A DNA stretch of 64,000 bases, from contig JAHREC010000062.1 of the NCBI GenBank assembly GCA_020081605.1, positions 1,736,001 to 1,800,000 of the forward strand. The letters are read 5' to 3'. Origin of the DNA: Albifimbria verrucaria. Its lineage: Eukaryota > Ascomycota > Sordariomycetes > Hypocreales > Stachybotryaceae. This document shows, piece after piece, positions 43,693 through 55,963 of this stretch; the stretch's first letter is position 1; the number at the start of each line of letters is the position of its first letter. The notes under the pieces are model-generated. The model was not told the origin of the DNA, made no database searches, and worked only from the letters and a program-made list of their open reading frames with translations. Made by a program: the position numbers and the translations under genes.

Positions 43693-45225
43693 TCTAGTCG
43701 TGACCTTGTTATGCACGGTGAGGTAAGTACGTGTAGGTCAAGGGAGATTCGACGATGATTGACTGCACGACGGTCCGCCACGACGGTCCACCGGAGACTT
43801 ATGTGACTGTATGCCTCAAAGGTCAGCAACAGAGCGGCTCTGTGGTTGGATAGAGAGTTGCTGGTGAGTCGTCTTTGGTCCTAGCATGTGGCATGGAGAA
43901 GAGCCCATGAATGCCGGGTGCTGCAGAGCCCCTCCCCTCCTCCCAGGGACGACCCATGACTGGTGCGTGTCCATGCTTAGCCACTAGCCCTGGACATTGG
44001 TCGATAGTTCTCGTTGCTTCCCATGACAACCCGGATCAGTAGGTTCCAGGGATGTCCTGGTCGGTGCACCACCGAGCTGGAGAGAGGGAGGGAGGGGGCC
44101 CATGGCATCTTGGGGAGCTGTATCCAATTCATAGAATTGATAGGTGCCCCATGCCATGGTTCAACTAACGCACAAGCCTTACCCTAATGCTGGGACCAAC
44201 ACAGCTGAAGAATGAATAAAGAAAAGAAAAAATAAAAAAGAAAGAAAAATTCCCAAAGCTATGGGGATGACTTGGAAACTGGAAATGCAGTTGCGTACCT
44301 TTATCTGCCCAGACCTAGAAGTGAGCGGGCTTGGTCTGTCTGTTCTGCCGATTTGGCGTATGCACCTAGGAGGTAGGTAGGTATGTATGTACTGTGCTAT
44401 ACTTGTAGGTAGAGGTACAGGTAGGTGTATGTGGATGTGGATGTGGATATGTAAGAGCCGCGATTCAAGTCCAGGTTCGATTTGTTTATTTCCAAGTGTG
44501 CGGGGCAACCTGCAATCCCACCAGGACAAGACCGTCAAGGAAGAACAACAACCCCTTGTCCTTTTGGTGAGACCTAGGAACCAAAAAGGATTGCCCTAGT
44601 CGTGGGGCCTGCTTTAAAAAAAAAGAAGAAGAAGAAGAAAGGGCGAGAGAAAAAAATGAGGAGGGAAAAAACAGCCTCAAAATAAGTAAGAAGGCGTATG
44701 TGAAGAGCGAGATGGGCAGTGCAATGACAACAACCGTAGCGTGTTTTTTCACTGCCGGCCGCTAAGCCAATGAATAAGGATAGGTATGACTGGCTGACTG
44801 CACCAGAAGACAAGATGGCTGTGTGCTTTTTTTTCGCTCTCACCCTGCTTGGAGCAGCTGGTTGGTGTGTTCCGTGCGTTGCCGTGACAAGTTTGTTGGC
44901 AGCAAAGACGTACGACGTAAACGGTACGAGCAAATCACTCAGTCCGTGAACCACTTGTTTTGTCCCTCTTTGATCAGAACATCTATGTGTTCTCGTGATT
45001 GGGAGATTCGATGCAACAGTCGCACTTGCACAAGGCAGCCGTCAGGGTAAAATACCCACAGTCGGACAACGCCTCGGAATAAAGACCAGGAGTCTCTCTA
45101 CTGAGGCTGCTGCTGCAAGGCGGCACTGCTAAGAGCGAAGAGGGATGTGGATACTGATCAGGTATGAACGTGAATGGGTCCGTCTCTCCCCTCGTCAGAT
45201 ACGGCTCCTGATCCGTGATGGGCAA

Positions 45226-45250
45226 AGGCAAGGCAAGGCAAGGTAAGGCA
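45226..45250. repeat. AAGGC pentanucleotide array
   Basis: Four AAGGC units followed by AAGGT and AAGGC in a spacer with no gene. Confidence 0.85.
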
Positions 45251-45676
45251 CCCAATACAGTGTAAGTAGAGAGTAAGTAAGGTCAAAGATGAATCCTGCT
45301 GATGAATCGGGCCTGTCAGGTGTCTTGTCGTCTGGATCTATGTCGCCGGGCTCTGGTAAGATAAGTCGAACGTGCTGTCTCTCTGATCTCGGGGTCCTGG
45401 TTCCTTGGGCAAAGCAACATGATCAACGCGAATCTCAGCAAAAATATCCAGGCAATGGTCCTTGGGGACGGAGTGTGAGTGTGTGCTCGGACGCTTGGGG
45501 AGCACGGTAAGTTCCAGGCAATCCTTTCCTGGTGGCAGAGTCCTCGAAGCGGTATGTGTATCCCGGCGCTGGCGATGCAATTTGCAAGAGACACGAAGTG
45601 TGACTTGTTTGTCTCCTTCGTTCCTACCTTTTGTCACTACCGTAGGAGCACCTCTATTTGAAGCAGGAACAGCCAA

Positions 45677-45994
45677 GTGTGCTTTGTGCCTCTTCCGCTC
45701 ACCGGTTCCTTGGAGACGTGTTATACGAAGAAATCATCACCCACCGCCTTCATCGGTGCGACAGTGAACTCGGCTGCTGTCCAATCCTCGACTGACAAGG
45801 TTGTTGCCACTATTGCGGCCCGACCAGAAAAACTGGCCGACATTGACTCAGAGTGGATCTTGGACAGCACAGAGCTTACACCGAACCCTGCTATGGACAT
45901 CGTGAGAGGACTTCTAGACGCCCACTGCTGTATGAAGACAATTTATTGGCCATCCGTGCCGCTCCATGTGCTGGAGCATTCCGGGGCCGTTTGA
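45677..45994 (+). other. Unassigned reading frame, possible gene relic
   Basis: A stretch reading AFIGATVNSAAVQSSTDKVV, ATIAARPEKLADIDSEWILD and STELTPNPAMDIVRGLLDAH has a protein-like composition, but I recognise no family. It has no clear start context and the preceding region looks non-coding. It may be a fragment of a small gene with undetected exons, a decayed gene, or chance. Confidence 0.2.
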
Positions 45995-46633
45995 GACGTG
46001 GGCTTGGTGCTACGACTATTGGATCTAGACGCAGAGCTGGCCACGCAAGCCTCCATGGCGATTTCATCTACCTATCTACGTACAGCAGGCGTCTACGCAT
46101 GTCAAGCAGCGCTATGGTTTCGGGGTAATGGATATCAATAAGGCGCCTCCATCCTAGACTCATTATGCTTACATTGTCCACTTTAGTCTAAACAAGTAAA
46201 ATGCGCCCCAAGCTTGGGCGCGGTGAAACCAAACGGACGTCATCTCTTTGTGCCTGACTCAAGCCCATCGTTGAATTTATGCCCAATGAAGAAAAAAAGA
46301 ACATCAGGCCCGCCATGCATACCATGGTAAGAGCTGGCTTCCAGCCTTATTTCCATGTAGAACAGTCGGCGCTTTGGAGGGATATGTCAAGTATGTTCGA
46401 ATAACGCCGCGACTCGGTGCCCAATTCTCGGTACTGCCATAGGGCACCAATAAAATGCACCCAAACCCAAAGTAGTGCATCTCTCACGATCCCAATGCCC
46501 TCTAGTCAGGGGATCTTCCATCGTTGCCGGCAGAATCTAGCGCCTGCTTGAATGCATGTAGCCCTACAATGATTGCCGCAGGAGTGACATGAGGATCTGG
46601 TCACTTGATCTCCAGCCGAGATACGACACGTCC

Positions 46634-47758
46634 TCACCTCACGACTTGCGATGCTGACTTATCCAAAAGTTCTCGTGCGGCAGCAATTTCACTGGCATCG
46701 TAGCCTTGCCACAGGCGCTCTTGCGCCGTAAATCGACGGACGATTTCACTAAGCTTCTTGGTTGCCGCCTCGTTAAGCTTCTCGAGGGTAGCCTGCGAGG
46801 GAGGGTAAACTCGTTGGCGTCGGTCTGCTGCTTCTTCAACTTTGACGGGTCGCTTAGCAGCCTATCCGTAGCCTATTCATCTCGGTCAGTCTCCCAGCTG
46901 TACACAGATAGGTCACACCTCCTCTCACCAATTTGAGGCCATAGTAACCACGAAGATAATCTTCGCAAAGCTCAATGCTTCGGCTGAAGCGCTTGACAGC
47001 CTCGGCGAGGTGCTTTTGGGGAGGCTTCGCTGTTCTGGGCTGCCATCAACAAGATCTCACCCAAACGAGCATGGATCTAAGACTGTCAGTTCAATATCTG
47101 TGCACGCACACATATAAGACATACGTTCCAGGCGTTGGGGATAGCACTAGCACTTCCTCCAGCGCATATATAGCCTGGGTGTAAACACCCTGAGACAGGT
47201 ACAGATCTGACAGCTCTGCCCAGGCCTCTGCATCTGTTGGGGAGTAATCGAGAAGAGAGGTGAGGGCGGAGGCAGCATCTGAAGAACGGCCCATGGATCG
47301 TAGCAGGGCTACCTTTCGCTTTGCAATAGGCTAGCACTGGTTAGCTCATCAGTCAACTCCAGTTCACGATATCTCCTCACAATATTGGTCGCATCCTCCT
47401 TCAAGATCGAATCGTATTCCTTAAGCACTTTCTCTAGCTCGCCATTACCCGATGCTTGTGCTTCCTTGACCAATCCCTTCAGAGCCATGATGCGCTCGTT
47501 GTTGTCTCCAAAACGGATCACCAATCTCTCCAGACACTGATGCGCCGCATCGTCGTTGCCTGTGCGGAGACAAGACAGTAGAAGGTTCTCGTATATCACC
47601 CAAAGTTCAGGGTTCTCGGTGGCTGAGAAAAGAAACGAGAGCGGCGATGACGAGATAGCTTTCGGGTTGCTGCGCAAGATGGTCGGAGCTTGCTGAGCAA
47701 GTTGGAGCGCCTCTGCCTGCGACAGGTTGGCTGCGGGTTGAGTTAACGATGCCGACAT
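46634..47758 (-). CDS. EMC2: ER membrane protein complex subunit 2 (TPR protein)
   Basis: Cytosolic TPR subunit of the EMC insertase that helps insert tail-anchored and multi-pass membrane proteins at the ER. The ATG is 47756-47758. The N-terminal part: SLTQPAANLSQAEALQLAQQ, NPELWVIYENLLLSCLRTGN, RFGDNNERIMALKGLVKEAQ. The TPR core: KRKVALLRSMGRSSDAASAL, TDAEAWAELSDLYLSQGVYT, QAIYALEEVLVL, IPNAWN-IHARLGEILLMAAQ and EDYLRGYYGLKLV. The C-terminus is DKSASQVVR at the stop 46634-46636. Introns lie after AWN (near 47080) and after YGLKLV (near 46875-46930). Three indels, one in the C-run before NAWN, one before IAKRKVALL (near 47330) and one near 46800 in the PPSQATLEKLN segment. Head-to-head with TRM140. 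Confidence 0.9.
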
Positions 47759-48136
47759 TGTAGCTCGGATATCAGGAGTATGCGTGGCGTCGTGGTTATT
47801 CGCAAGCCGTCGGCAGCAATGGTAGCGTCTGTCTATTGAGCTTCGGTTTAATGTCCAGATCACCACACCTCTAGACGGCTTGGGAGCTACAAGCACAGTG
47901 GTCCAAGTGGGTTCGCATGTGGTGGGCTGGTTGGTGGAACCTGGCCAAGCGGAGGCTTTGTAGTTCCGACCCGTTTGCTAATCAACCAATCAACTGAGTG
48001 CACACGTCTCCACCTTTGGGGTCTCCCTCATCTATAACCTCGCGTCTAGAAATTTTTCGCTGCATGATTTCTACTTTTTCCCATTCTTCACCTCCGGCTT
48101 GATCCTTCAAGCAAGATTCAGCTGCAGGCTTCACAA
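47759..48136. promoter_or_regulatory. Bidirectional promoter region EMC2 / TRM140
   Basis: 378 bases between divergent ATGs. TRM140 side is C/T-rich. No specific element assigned. Confidence 0.4.
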
Positions 48137-49375
48137 ATGGCCTCAGCGGTCTCAAACACAGAGGGCTCAGCCGCGCCTCCGGCTGAGGAGGTTGCTCCTC
48201 CTACACAGGGAAATGCCGGGTCCGAGGCGAGCACTGAGGTGCCTCCGCATCGCTCGCACAATCCTGCCACAAACTTGAAGAGGAGTGATCCATTTCAGTT
48301 TGGCAGCCGGTATCTCTCAGAGGCGGACGACGTGTTCGAATTCAATGCCTGGGACCATGTTGAGACTGACGATGCGTACAAGGAGTACGCCGAGCAGCAG
48401 CTCGAGCGACAGCGTCAGTCTCCCGTGTCTGATTTTGACAAGAGTAAGTCACTTTTTTTCTCTCTTCCCCTAACCTGGCATTGTGATGATTACACACCAA
48501 ATGCATAGTTCATCTGAATCTAATGAAGACAAACCTTACCTTCAATTCTTTCGCTCCCATCTGATTGCCATTCACACATACAATTTTCTGTTTCTTCAAA
48601 TATGGCATACATAGTTGCTAACTCGGAAACTCAGACAGGTTCAACTCCAACCCGGCGAAGTGGTGGAATCAGTTCTACAAGAACAACACCGCCAACTTCT
48701 TCAAGGACCGCAAATGGCTTCAACAAGAATTTCCTATTCTATCCCAGGTGACTCAAGAGGATGCAGGCCCCATAGTGCTTCTAGAAATTGGAGCAGGTGC
48801 CGGTAACACGGCCTTCCCAGTGCTGGCCAACAATAAGAACCCACAACTGAAGATCCACGCTTGCGACTTTTCCAAGACAGCCGTAGAGGTCATGCGCAGC
48901 CATGAATCTTACAACACGGCCAGTATGCAGGCTGATGTCTGGGATGTCTCAGGGGATGAACTTCCCTAACCTCGAAGAAGGAACCGTAGATGTTGCCATC
49001 ATGATTTTCATCTTTTCGGCCCTGTCACCCACCGAATGGACTAAAGCTATACGCAATGTCCACAGACTCCTGAAGCCAGGAGGACTGGTCTGCTTCCGAG
49101 ATTATGGAAGAGGAGATCTGGCCCAGGTCCGCTTCAGAAAAGGACGGTACCTCGAAGAGAACTTCTATATCCGAGGTGACGGCACCCGTGTCTACTTCTT
49201 TGACAGAGATGAGCTTGCTCGTCTGTGGTCCGGCGAGGACGCCCCTGAGAGTGACGCTGATACACCCCGGTTCGAGATTGAGAACCTGGGTGTTGATAGA
49301 CGTTTATTGGTTAATCGTGCGGAGAAGCTCAAGATGTATCGATGCTGGCTGCAAGGTCGCTTTAGAAAGAAATAG
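48137..49375 (+). CDS. TRM140: tRNA (cytosine-32 N3)-methyltransferase (Trm140/METTL2 family)
   Basis: Forms m3C at position 32 of the anticodon loop of tRNA-Thr/Ser. Exon 1 has a disordered Pro/Glu-rich start, then the family block DPFQFGSRYLSEADDVFEFN, AWDHVETDD and YKEYAEQQLERQRQSPVSDF. An intron (48444-48634, GCTAAC branch) joins DK to NRFNSNPAKWWNQFYKNNTA. The SAM-binding site is VLLEIGAGAGNTAFPVL with the acidic motif KIHACDFSKTAVEVM. Further motifs: DVAIMIFIFSALSPTEWTKA, LLKPGGLVCFRDYGRGDLAQ, ENFYIRGDGTRVYFFDRDEL, and the basic C-terminus QGRFRKK. One C is missing in the run near 48965 (DELP-PNLEEG). No actin-binding extension of the yeast Abp140 kind is present. Confidence 0.93.
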
Positions 49376-49430
49376 ACACCGAAGTCCTAGCACGTCCCCT
49401 GTCGATAGTATGCATGTCCCAGTGAGCTCT

Positions 49431-50606
49431 TCAATAGAGCAGCGCACTGCGGATCCTTGATCGGCCAGTCATGTCAAGACCGATATGGTCCAGGTAGGCA
49501 TCTAGGCCTCCATATCTGCTTTCGAGATGATTTTGTATTGCAGAAATCATGTCTCTGTGCGTGTCTGCCCAGTCATCTGTCAAGCCAAGTTCTCGGATTT
49601 CACGAAGCCTTTCAGCTCTGTCCGAACGAAGCGCAGCATCGGTGAGAGAGTAATCTCGCTCGATTGCTGGGGTAGGCACACCAAGGATCATCAGAACAAG
49701 TGCTGTAATGAGGCCTAAGACATATTTGTGTCAGTAACAAGCGAGCTAATGAGGGCTTATGAACCGGCCCTACCTGTGCGATCCTTCCCTTGCGTGCAGT
49801 GGACCAAAATTGGCAGGGATTGGGGATTCGCGTAGAGAGAGAGGGCTTCACGAATCTCAGGACCAGATTGATCCAGCGTGTCTAAGCCTAGTCCAATCAA
49901 GCCACGTTGAAGCATGACTTCACGCCCGATGATGTTTATGGCTTTCATGCGGTACCCAAGAACAAAAAGAACGATCAATTTTCTGGTATGAAAGGGATTG
50001 TCAATACCGGGCAGGTGAGGTGGTGGTGGTGTGGTTCGCGGTGTGTCTAACTCACAGGAAGCTCCACCATGAGAGCTGGCGAACGAGATGTATCTCAAAA
50101 GCACGGCCTGTAAGCTTAATGTTCTGGTACTGTATTCCGTCGATATGCATGGGTTCCGTGGCAATGCCAGCTTGTATTCGTGCTTGGTGTCTTTCGGCTT
50201 GTCGTAGATGCTCTGTCCTGCTCGAGTTAGCATCATGAACTGATCAATTGAGACGGCACTGGCCTGGCTGAGGAAATTTGTTACTTTGTCCTCAGGTCTA
50301 TGATGGTTTTAATGCCCAAGTCATTCTGGAGGATAAGCCTGTCTTGTGGCGTGGCATCGTCTACACAGGAGGACTGTTAGCAGCCTGCAAGTAGTGCAAA
50401 GACGGACCAGGTAGGATGCGTACCAGGTCTGGCAGAGCGATATAGAGCACCCTCGCGAACACGCCTGCAGGTTTTGCTCAGTTCGTCACAATTGCTTGGT
50501 GGGTTGTAGATGTATTATACCTTTCACCGAGGAACTCATTGACAGTCTTGCCCGTGTCTCGAAAGTTGAGCACCCCTTCGAGCCGGGACGACTCGATTGC
50601 ATCCAT
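49431..50606 (-). CDS. PTP-like tyrosine/serine phosphatase (Y_phosphatase3 family)
   Basis: Cysteine-dependent protein or lipid phosphatase; substrate unknown. The ATG (50604-50606) begins MDAIESSRLEGVLNFRDTGK, the family's N-terminal 'NFRD' motif. Short exons give REGALYRSARP and DRLILQNDLGIKTIIDLR. The central part includes LQAVLLRYISF and VLFVLGYRMKAINIIGREVM. The active-site P-loop is HCTQGKDRTG (CX5R, Cys nucleophile and Arg). After an intron it continues LITALVLMILGVP, IERDYSLTD and GLTDDWADTHRDMISAIQNH to the stop 49431-49433. At least one indel (near 50295, after IIDLR) and about five introns; exact exon borders in the middle (near 50000-50060) are uncertain. Its 3' end is only 55 bases from the TRM140 stop. 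Confidence 0.8.
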
Positions 50607-52930
50607 GGTGACAAGTGACGCGGAGTTGTAATTCGTGTGCTAAGAGTTCAGAATGTTCAGGGTAAGACACGAAGGTTAATGACGAGGGTATACCTGCGCG
50701 TTGCCGGGCTAGACAATGCCTGGCATTTACCGAGTATAGTCCGAACATGGCGGTGAATAAGGCAACTATGCTATGAGATGCTACCAGCATCAGATGTGGA
50801 CCCAGAATATCCCAGGAAGCAGATCGTCATGGTTTCTTGATCTAGTGAGTGACGATGCTATATGATATCTACAAGGCTAGGAGCCATTTGATAAGCCTCG
50901 ATGGCAAAAAGCCACAGGGAAACAAAAGTCCAAGCCAGTCAATATAAATGGAATTGAAGAAAGAAAAAAATAACGACCCCCTTTTCTATAAATAAAGAGG
51001 ATAAGGAGATGGGTTTTAGTGTTCTTGTTATGCTATATCTCCTTCCTTCTCCTCTTCTTCTTTCTTTCTTTTCCTTCTCATCAATGGCCGCTTTACGTTG
51101 AATCTGCTTACAACAAGTCCATGCATATCATCAATGCAAGGGAAAGGAAATTGACGATGCGTGGAGCATTGCTCATCGTGTGGCTTGGTTCAGGGACATC
51201 GGCAAGAATGAACGGGTTCCTTGTTTGAGATGAGTGCGATATAAGGTGCTAAACAGCATTTGCCGATCTTAGCTTGGTCCATGTGCGGTCATGGCGAGCC
51301 CGTGCATCTTGGGGCGGGCTTGTGATCTGCATTTTGCCAGCCAAGGGAGATCGGGGAGAACATCAATGGGGCTGGAGACCCTGATTTTCTAACAAAATCA
51401 ATACAGCAGCTGACTACCTAGGTATCTAGTTAGCTGGCTGGAGGATGGATGGATGGGGCTGGGGAGCTCGGCTTAGGCGTTGGGTATTGACTCCCGTCGG
51501 GCAGTCAATTTCATGGAACAGTACCGGCTTGCAAAGGCAGACAGATGTAAGACTGATGGCGACGTCAGGTCACGGTAGTGGTTCAGTAGTAGGAATGCGT
51601 AGCTACGTCACCCCAGTTCAGGTGTCCCCGCCAAGTCACGATGGCAACTGGCCTAGACATGCATGCAGGTGTACATGAACCATAAGAAGCGTGCAGAGCC
51701 GGAGTGTAATTCCGCATATTTAGAATGATGGGCATTGCTTTTGTTGTGTCGCCCTACCTTTTCTTCTTCCTCTTTTTTGTTCCTTCTCCTTCTTCTTCCT
51801 ATTGCATTGTCGATAAAGTGTAGGTTTGTGTAGTAGGTAGGAAACTACCAAGGCGGTGCGTACAGCACGTCTTTAATGACCTGTGCCCAGACATGTGCTC
51901 AACTCGAGACACCAGTAGCAGCAAGTGACGAGGCTTGGACTGTACTGGACTGTACTGTACCTCTTGGACTTCGCCTTAACTGCCCAAGGTACCTAGGTAC
52001 CTACCCAGCACTAAACACAAATACCTTACATATCGGCCGGGCCTCACGGCACGGTACGAGTGAGGCATAGATCTGAGACAGTAGCGCATGTATTGTCTTG
52101 GTAGGTAGCAGAACAGCTCGTCCGCAATGGGCCAAGCTTGATACTTGATTGGGGGTTCTCCCGACGAAGCGGTGTTACTCGACGTCTCCAAGGTCTCCAT
52201 ATACAGATGCAGTTGGTGCACTTGTTTTGTTAGCGTCATGCAACTCTCAACTAGAGGCCACCATGACGTCAGCCCCAATGTGCGTCTCGTCTGGGGTAGC
52301 GCAGCTCGCTCGAGGAAGCTTCAACGCAAGGCGCCATGCCATGACTTTCCCAATCGCCAAATCCACTTGCCCTCTTCCTCCCCGTGCGCTTGCCTGCCTT
52401 GCCTTGCCTCCCGTTTCCTCCTTTTCTTTAGGCCTGGGACACGGGCCATCCATTCGTCTTGCTGTCTCCTAGCCCTCACACTAAGCTCCCACGCCATCCG
52501 CCCTCAGCCTCTTAGTCTTGCCCCTCCCTCTTACGAGTCCCTTGTCATGATGCTGCCATGACCCTACATAACATTCATGCTTCCCTGCTCCGCTGCAGCT
52601 CAGCCCTATCTCTTGATACCCTCGTACCTCTCTCCGTCCTCGCCCTCCCCTTGCACCCGACTGTACGCCTCCAGGAGATCCTGAGCATCACCCTATAGGA
52701 CCCTGTCCGTTGCTCTTACACAGCATTTCTTTACACGCCCATTTAGGTGAGCCACATCTAATCAACCTCATGTTGCTTCTGGGTGAGTGTGCTGCTTTTG
52801 GATGAGGCCCTGACGGTTCCATAGTATATTACTGACCCTCCCTCCTGCCTGGGCGGAGTTGAGGACGAATTCCAATCTACCCGCCCTCCCACTTCCACTT
52901 CTTGGTCGTCCCTCATACTTGGATCTAAAC
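50607..52930. other. 2.3-kb spacer, EIS1 upstream region
   Basis: No gene recognised. Holds the PTP promoter on the left. On the right is the EIS1 promoter, probably with a long C/T-rich leader (52350-52760). An AAGGTACCTAGGTACCTACC island lies at 51985-52010 and TGTACTGGACTGTACTGTACC at 51940-51961, matching motifs in other spacers. Confidence 0.5.
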
Positions 52931-55379
52931 ATGGTGGAGAATCCACCCCAGGCGCCTACAGGTATGGCCAACTCCATCTTTGCCATGTCAACGCCGTGAG
53001 CTCTCGTCAATATAATCCATCCACGGCCTATGCATTTCTTACTGTGAAGCCTCCCGCTGACCTCGCAACAGTTTCCAATGCTGGCAGGCTAAAATACGCT
53101 GACCCTCGCAGCCTTCCCAGCTACCCATCACATGGTCTTCGCCCTGATGGAGCTGCCGCCAGTGCCGCTGCATCGCTCGGCTGGGCTAACCAGAAGCCTG
53201 TTGAGCTTTGGAAGCCAGATGAGACCTCCTCCGCCTCCGCCGCTGCCGTCTTAGCCAAAGATTACCGCGCATCACCCATCTGGGAACCTACCGCCAATTC
53301 TGCTGGAGCAAAGGCTGCTCTGCTAGCCGTTGGCTCGGCTGACGCCGCCCTCAAGCAGGCAAGCAATAAAAGCCCAAAGGGACCACAGGATGGTTGGGGC
53401 AATTCTGCTGCGACCCAGGCCTTCCATGCAACCCGCTCATCCTCAGTCCGTGAGGCAAACCTGTCTCATGGTAGTTCTGCTGCAACTCAAGCCTATAATC
53501 TTAGTCGCACCCTTTCGTTGAAACAGCAAAGCAATGTCTCGGATGCCACGCAAGGCCACAAGTCCCTTGCCGCCGCCAAGGGTGCTATGTCGTCGTCTAG
53601 GCCCTGCGCCATCTCATCGCCGTCTTCTCCTCAATCCGCCAATTTATCTTCTGCTGCTGCCACCTCAAGCGCATTGAACGGGGCCGCTCTGGCTCACCGA
53701 GCTTCGATGAAGGCAAAGCCGGCCTCAGCAAATGCTGGCGCTGTGCCAGTGACCACTATGACCAGGAACATGTTCACTTCAAACCCTCCTGTGAAGCCCG
53801 AAGTTGATGAACAGCAGAATAACGAGAAGTTACACCAGTCGGCTGTTGCTATGGCACGAAAGATGTACTTACAGCAGCAAAAGTCGATTGAGCAGGCGAA
53901 AGAGTCGCAAGGGAAGGGTCTGCCGCAGGACAGCCCACTCAATACCTTAACCTACAAGATGCTGCATACAAGCAGGCCCAGGAGAGACTGGCCAAACTTC
54001 AGAACGAGCACCAAAACAACCGAGATCTTCAAGAATATTACGGCAATTCGCAACCTGCCCGGCGACGTTTCTCCGTGGCCAACAAACTGCGACGCCGTTC
54101 CTCTAGCGATGGCGACCTGAATGACCACCAACAATCGGAGCGCATTCGACAGCAGATGTCTATGTTCTCCAACAAACTATCTGAGGTTGACAAATCAAAG
54201 CGCGAAAAGGACCGTGAGGCACTCCTGGCGGCTGCGCAACGCAATGTCAAAGCGCGCTTGCAAGGAATGGACGAGAAAGTCTACCAAGACACGGGCATGA
54301 TCAACCCGTCCATGTTGGACACCTGGGAACTCAAGGCTCAGCAGGCTGCTCAAACTCGTCACGAAACACGGACCGCGAATAAAGGAAAAGTTGACATTGG
54401 GGGTGGCAAGTTCATGAGCCCCGAGGAGGTTGATGCCATTGCTGCGAAAAGAGTTCAACCTGTACTTGACGACATCAACGAAAAGGCTGAAGTTGAGCGG
54501 GAACGATTGGCAGTTATCAAACTGGAAGAAGAGGCCAAGAAGGCAGAACAAGAGAAGCAGAAGACCCGTGATCGCGAGATTAAGGAGATTAACAAGCAAG
54601 TAAAGGGTAAGCTACCACAGCACCAGACTGCGTCAGGCAGAAGACACGTATACTAATTGTAACACCTAGAGCAAGAAAAACAAGAGGAACGAGCAAAGAA
54701 GCAACATGAAAAGCAGGAAGAGAAGGCGAGGAAAGAGGAGGAGCGGGCTATCAAAGCCGAACAGAAGCGCCAGGCTAAAGACGAAAAACGCAGATCAAAG
54801 CACGACCCGACAAAACCCGTGCTCGACACAGAACATCTTGGTGACGGCGATGCAAATGCAGAAGTTGAGCAAAGTCACGATGTACCAGATGCTGCTGACG
54901 ACCATGTCCAACCTGCAACTCAGGTAGATACGGACGACAACGAACATGGGCAACGGAAGTCAGGCGACTCACCCACCTCACCCACCTCACCCACCTCCAA
55001 AGTGAAGGGATGGATCAAAAACCGTTTTTCCAGGGGCAAATCTGTCTCAGAACACAACGACAAAAAGAAAGGTTTCCTAGGAGGCGCAGCCCTCCGGGAC
55101 TCGAGGGCCAATGCAAGTACGACGAGCTTAGACAATCGGCCAACGAGCATGCGTGACGTGGCCATGGCAGGGAAAAGCGAGCCCAACCGTTTATCCACGC
55201 CACATGACTCTCGGGGTGTGAGTCCCGTCAGCAGCGACAACGAGGAGGAAGTGGGAGAATCATCTCAGAGACAGGGTGGCCTTTCTATGATGCCACCGAG
55301 GCCCATTGAGGATCCAGTGGCTCGTACAAGCAGCAGCCCGACACGTGATTCTCGATTTCGAGAAGAAATGGACCGTTAA
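52931..55379 (+). CDS. EIS1: Eisosome protein 1 (Eis1)
   Basis: Plasma-membrane eisosome component. Exon 1 is MVENPPQAPT, then intron 52962-53071, then VSNAGRLKYADPRSLPSYPS and AAASAAASLGWANQKPVELW, WKPDETSSASAAAVLAKDYR and the Ala/Ser-rich region with repeated 'AATQAF/AATQAY' elements. The second half is charged: LQDAAYKQAQERLAKLQNEH, RRRFSVANKLRRRSSSDGDL, QDTGMINPSMLDTWELKAQQ, GKVDIGGGKFMSPEEVDAIA and a long E/K coiled coil. A 63-base intron lies at 54607-54669 (TACTAAT branch). The C-terminus has the SPTSPTSPTS repeat, KVKGWIKNRFSRGKS and KKGFLGGAAL. One indel near 53945 before LQDAAYKQAQ. Size (about 760 residues) fits the family. Confidence 0.88.
54968..54994. repeat. In-frame 9-base repeat (Ser-Pro-Thr) in EIS1
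   Basis: Three copies of TCACCCACC encoding Ser-Pro-Thr, likely phosphorylatable and length-variable without frame change. Confidence 0.85.
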
Positions 55380-55963
55380 GTCAACCAACTGATGCGGTAG
55401 CATGATGGCTGTCAGGCCTCAGTGCTCACCAGGCTGTTGTGGGGTTTCTTTCTCTCAGACATGTCTTGGTGTTTCGGGCCAATCGCAATAATGAGATACG
55501 AAGGTGGCTCCAGTTTGCAACTTTCCAGCTTTGACGGTGTATTATTTGGTTATTCCTTCGCTAGCAGTGTTGTAACAATTAAGAATATGTGTATCAGTGA
55601 GGGCTTCTGTCTGGAAGAGGATACGATAATATTTTAGTGTTTATTACAACCACCTGGTATTTGCTTAGAACCACTGATAGAAGTTTCTATTAATGTGATT
55701 GATGGAGGACTCCAATTGAACTGCTGTTTCAAATAGAGAAGGCTACAATATAAAGAGAGAAGGGGTAATCTATTATTCACAAGGTGAGATCAATAAATAC
55801 GTATTCGAGATTGAAAACATGACACAAGGCGAACCCTAATATGAAGCAGAATATATTTGGTTTAAACCGCTAGCGAGACAAATGTAGCGTCATTGACATG
55901 TAACAGAAAAAAGATAGATGTAAGCTCTTAAATATCATTATCGTCAATCATATGTACAGGCTC
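55380..55963. other. Tail-to-tail spacer, no gene
   Basis: Between convergent EIS1 and the Frag1-like gene; A+T-rich, holds both 3' untranslated regions. Nothing else recognised. Confidence 0.5.

Larger units (their letters stand above)
42576..46633. other. 4-kb gene-poor stretch
   Basis: Left part (42.6-43.7 kb), G/A-rich on the + strand, is the upstream/leader region of the ULD gene (C/T-rich on its own strand). 43504-43550 is a GT microsatellite; 43673-43692 is a TTGCG array; 44370-44460 has TAGGTAGGTATGTATGTAC-type motifs and three GTGGAT units; 45226-45250 is an AAGGC array. One reading frame (45677-45994, +) is the only candidate for a coding remnant. 46000-46630 shows nothing. Confidence 0.5.

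Noticed and set aside
48137..49375. Programmed +1 frameshift in TRM140 as in budding yeast ABP140
   Set aside because: The break lies in a plain C-run in the middle of the methyltransferase domain, not at a slippery site between an actin-binding part and the enzyme, and most neighbours show similar breaks.
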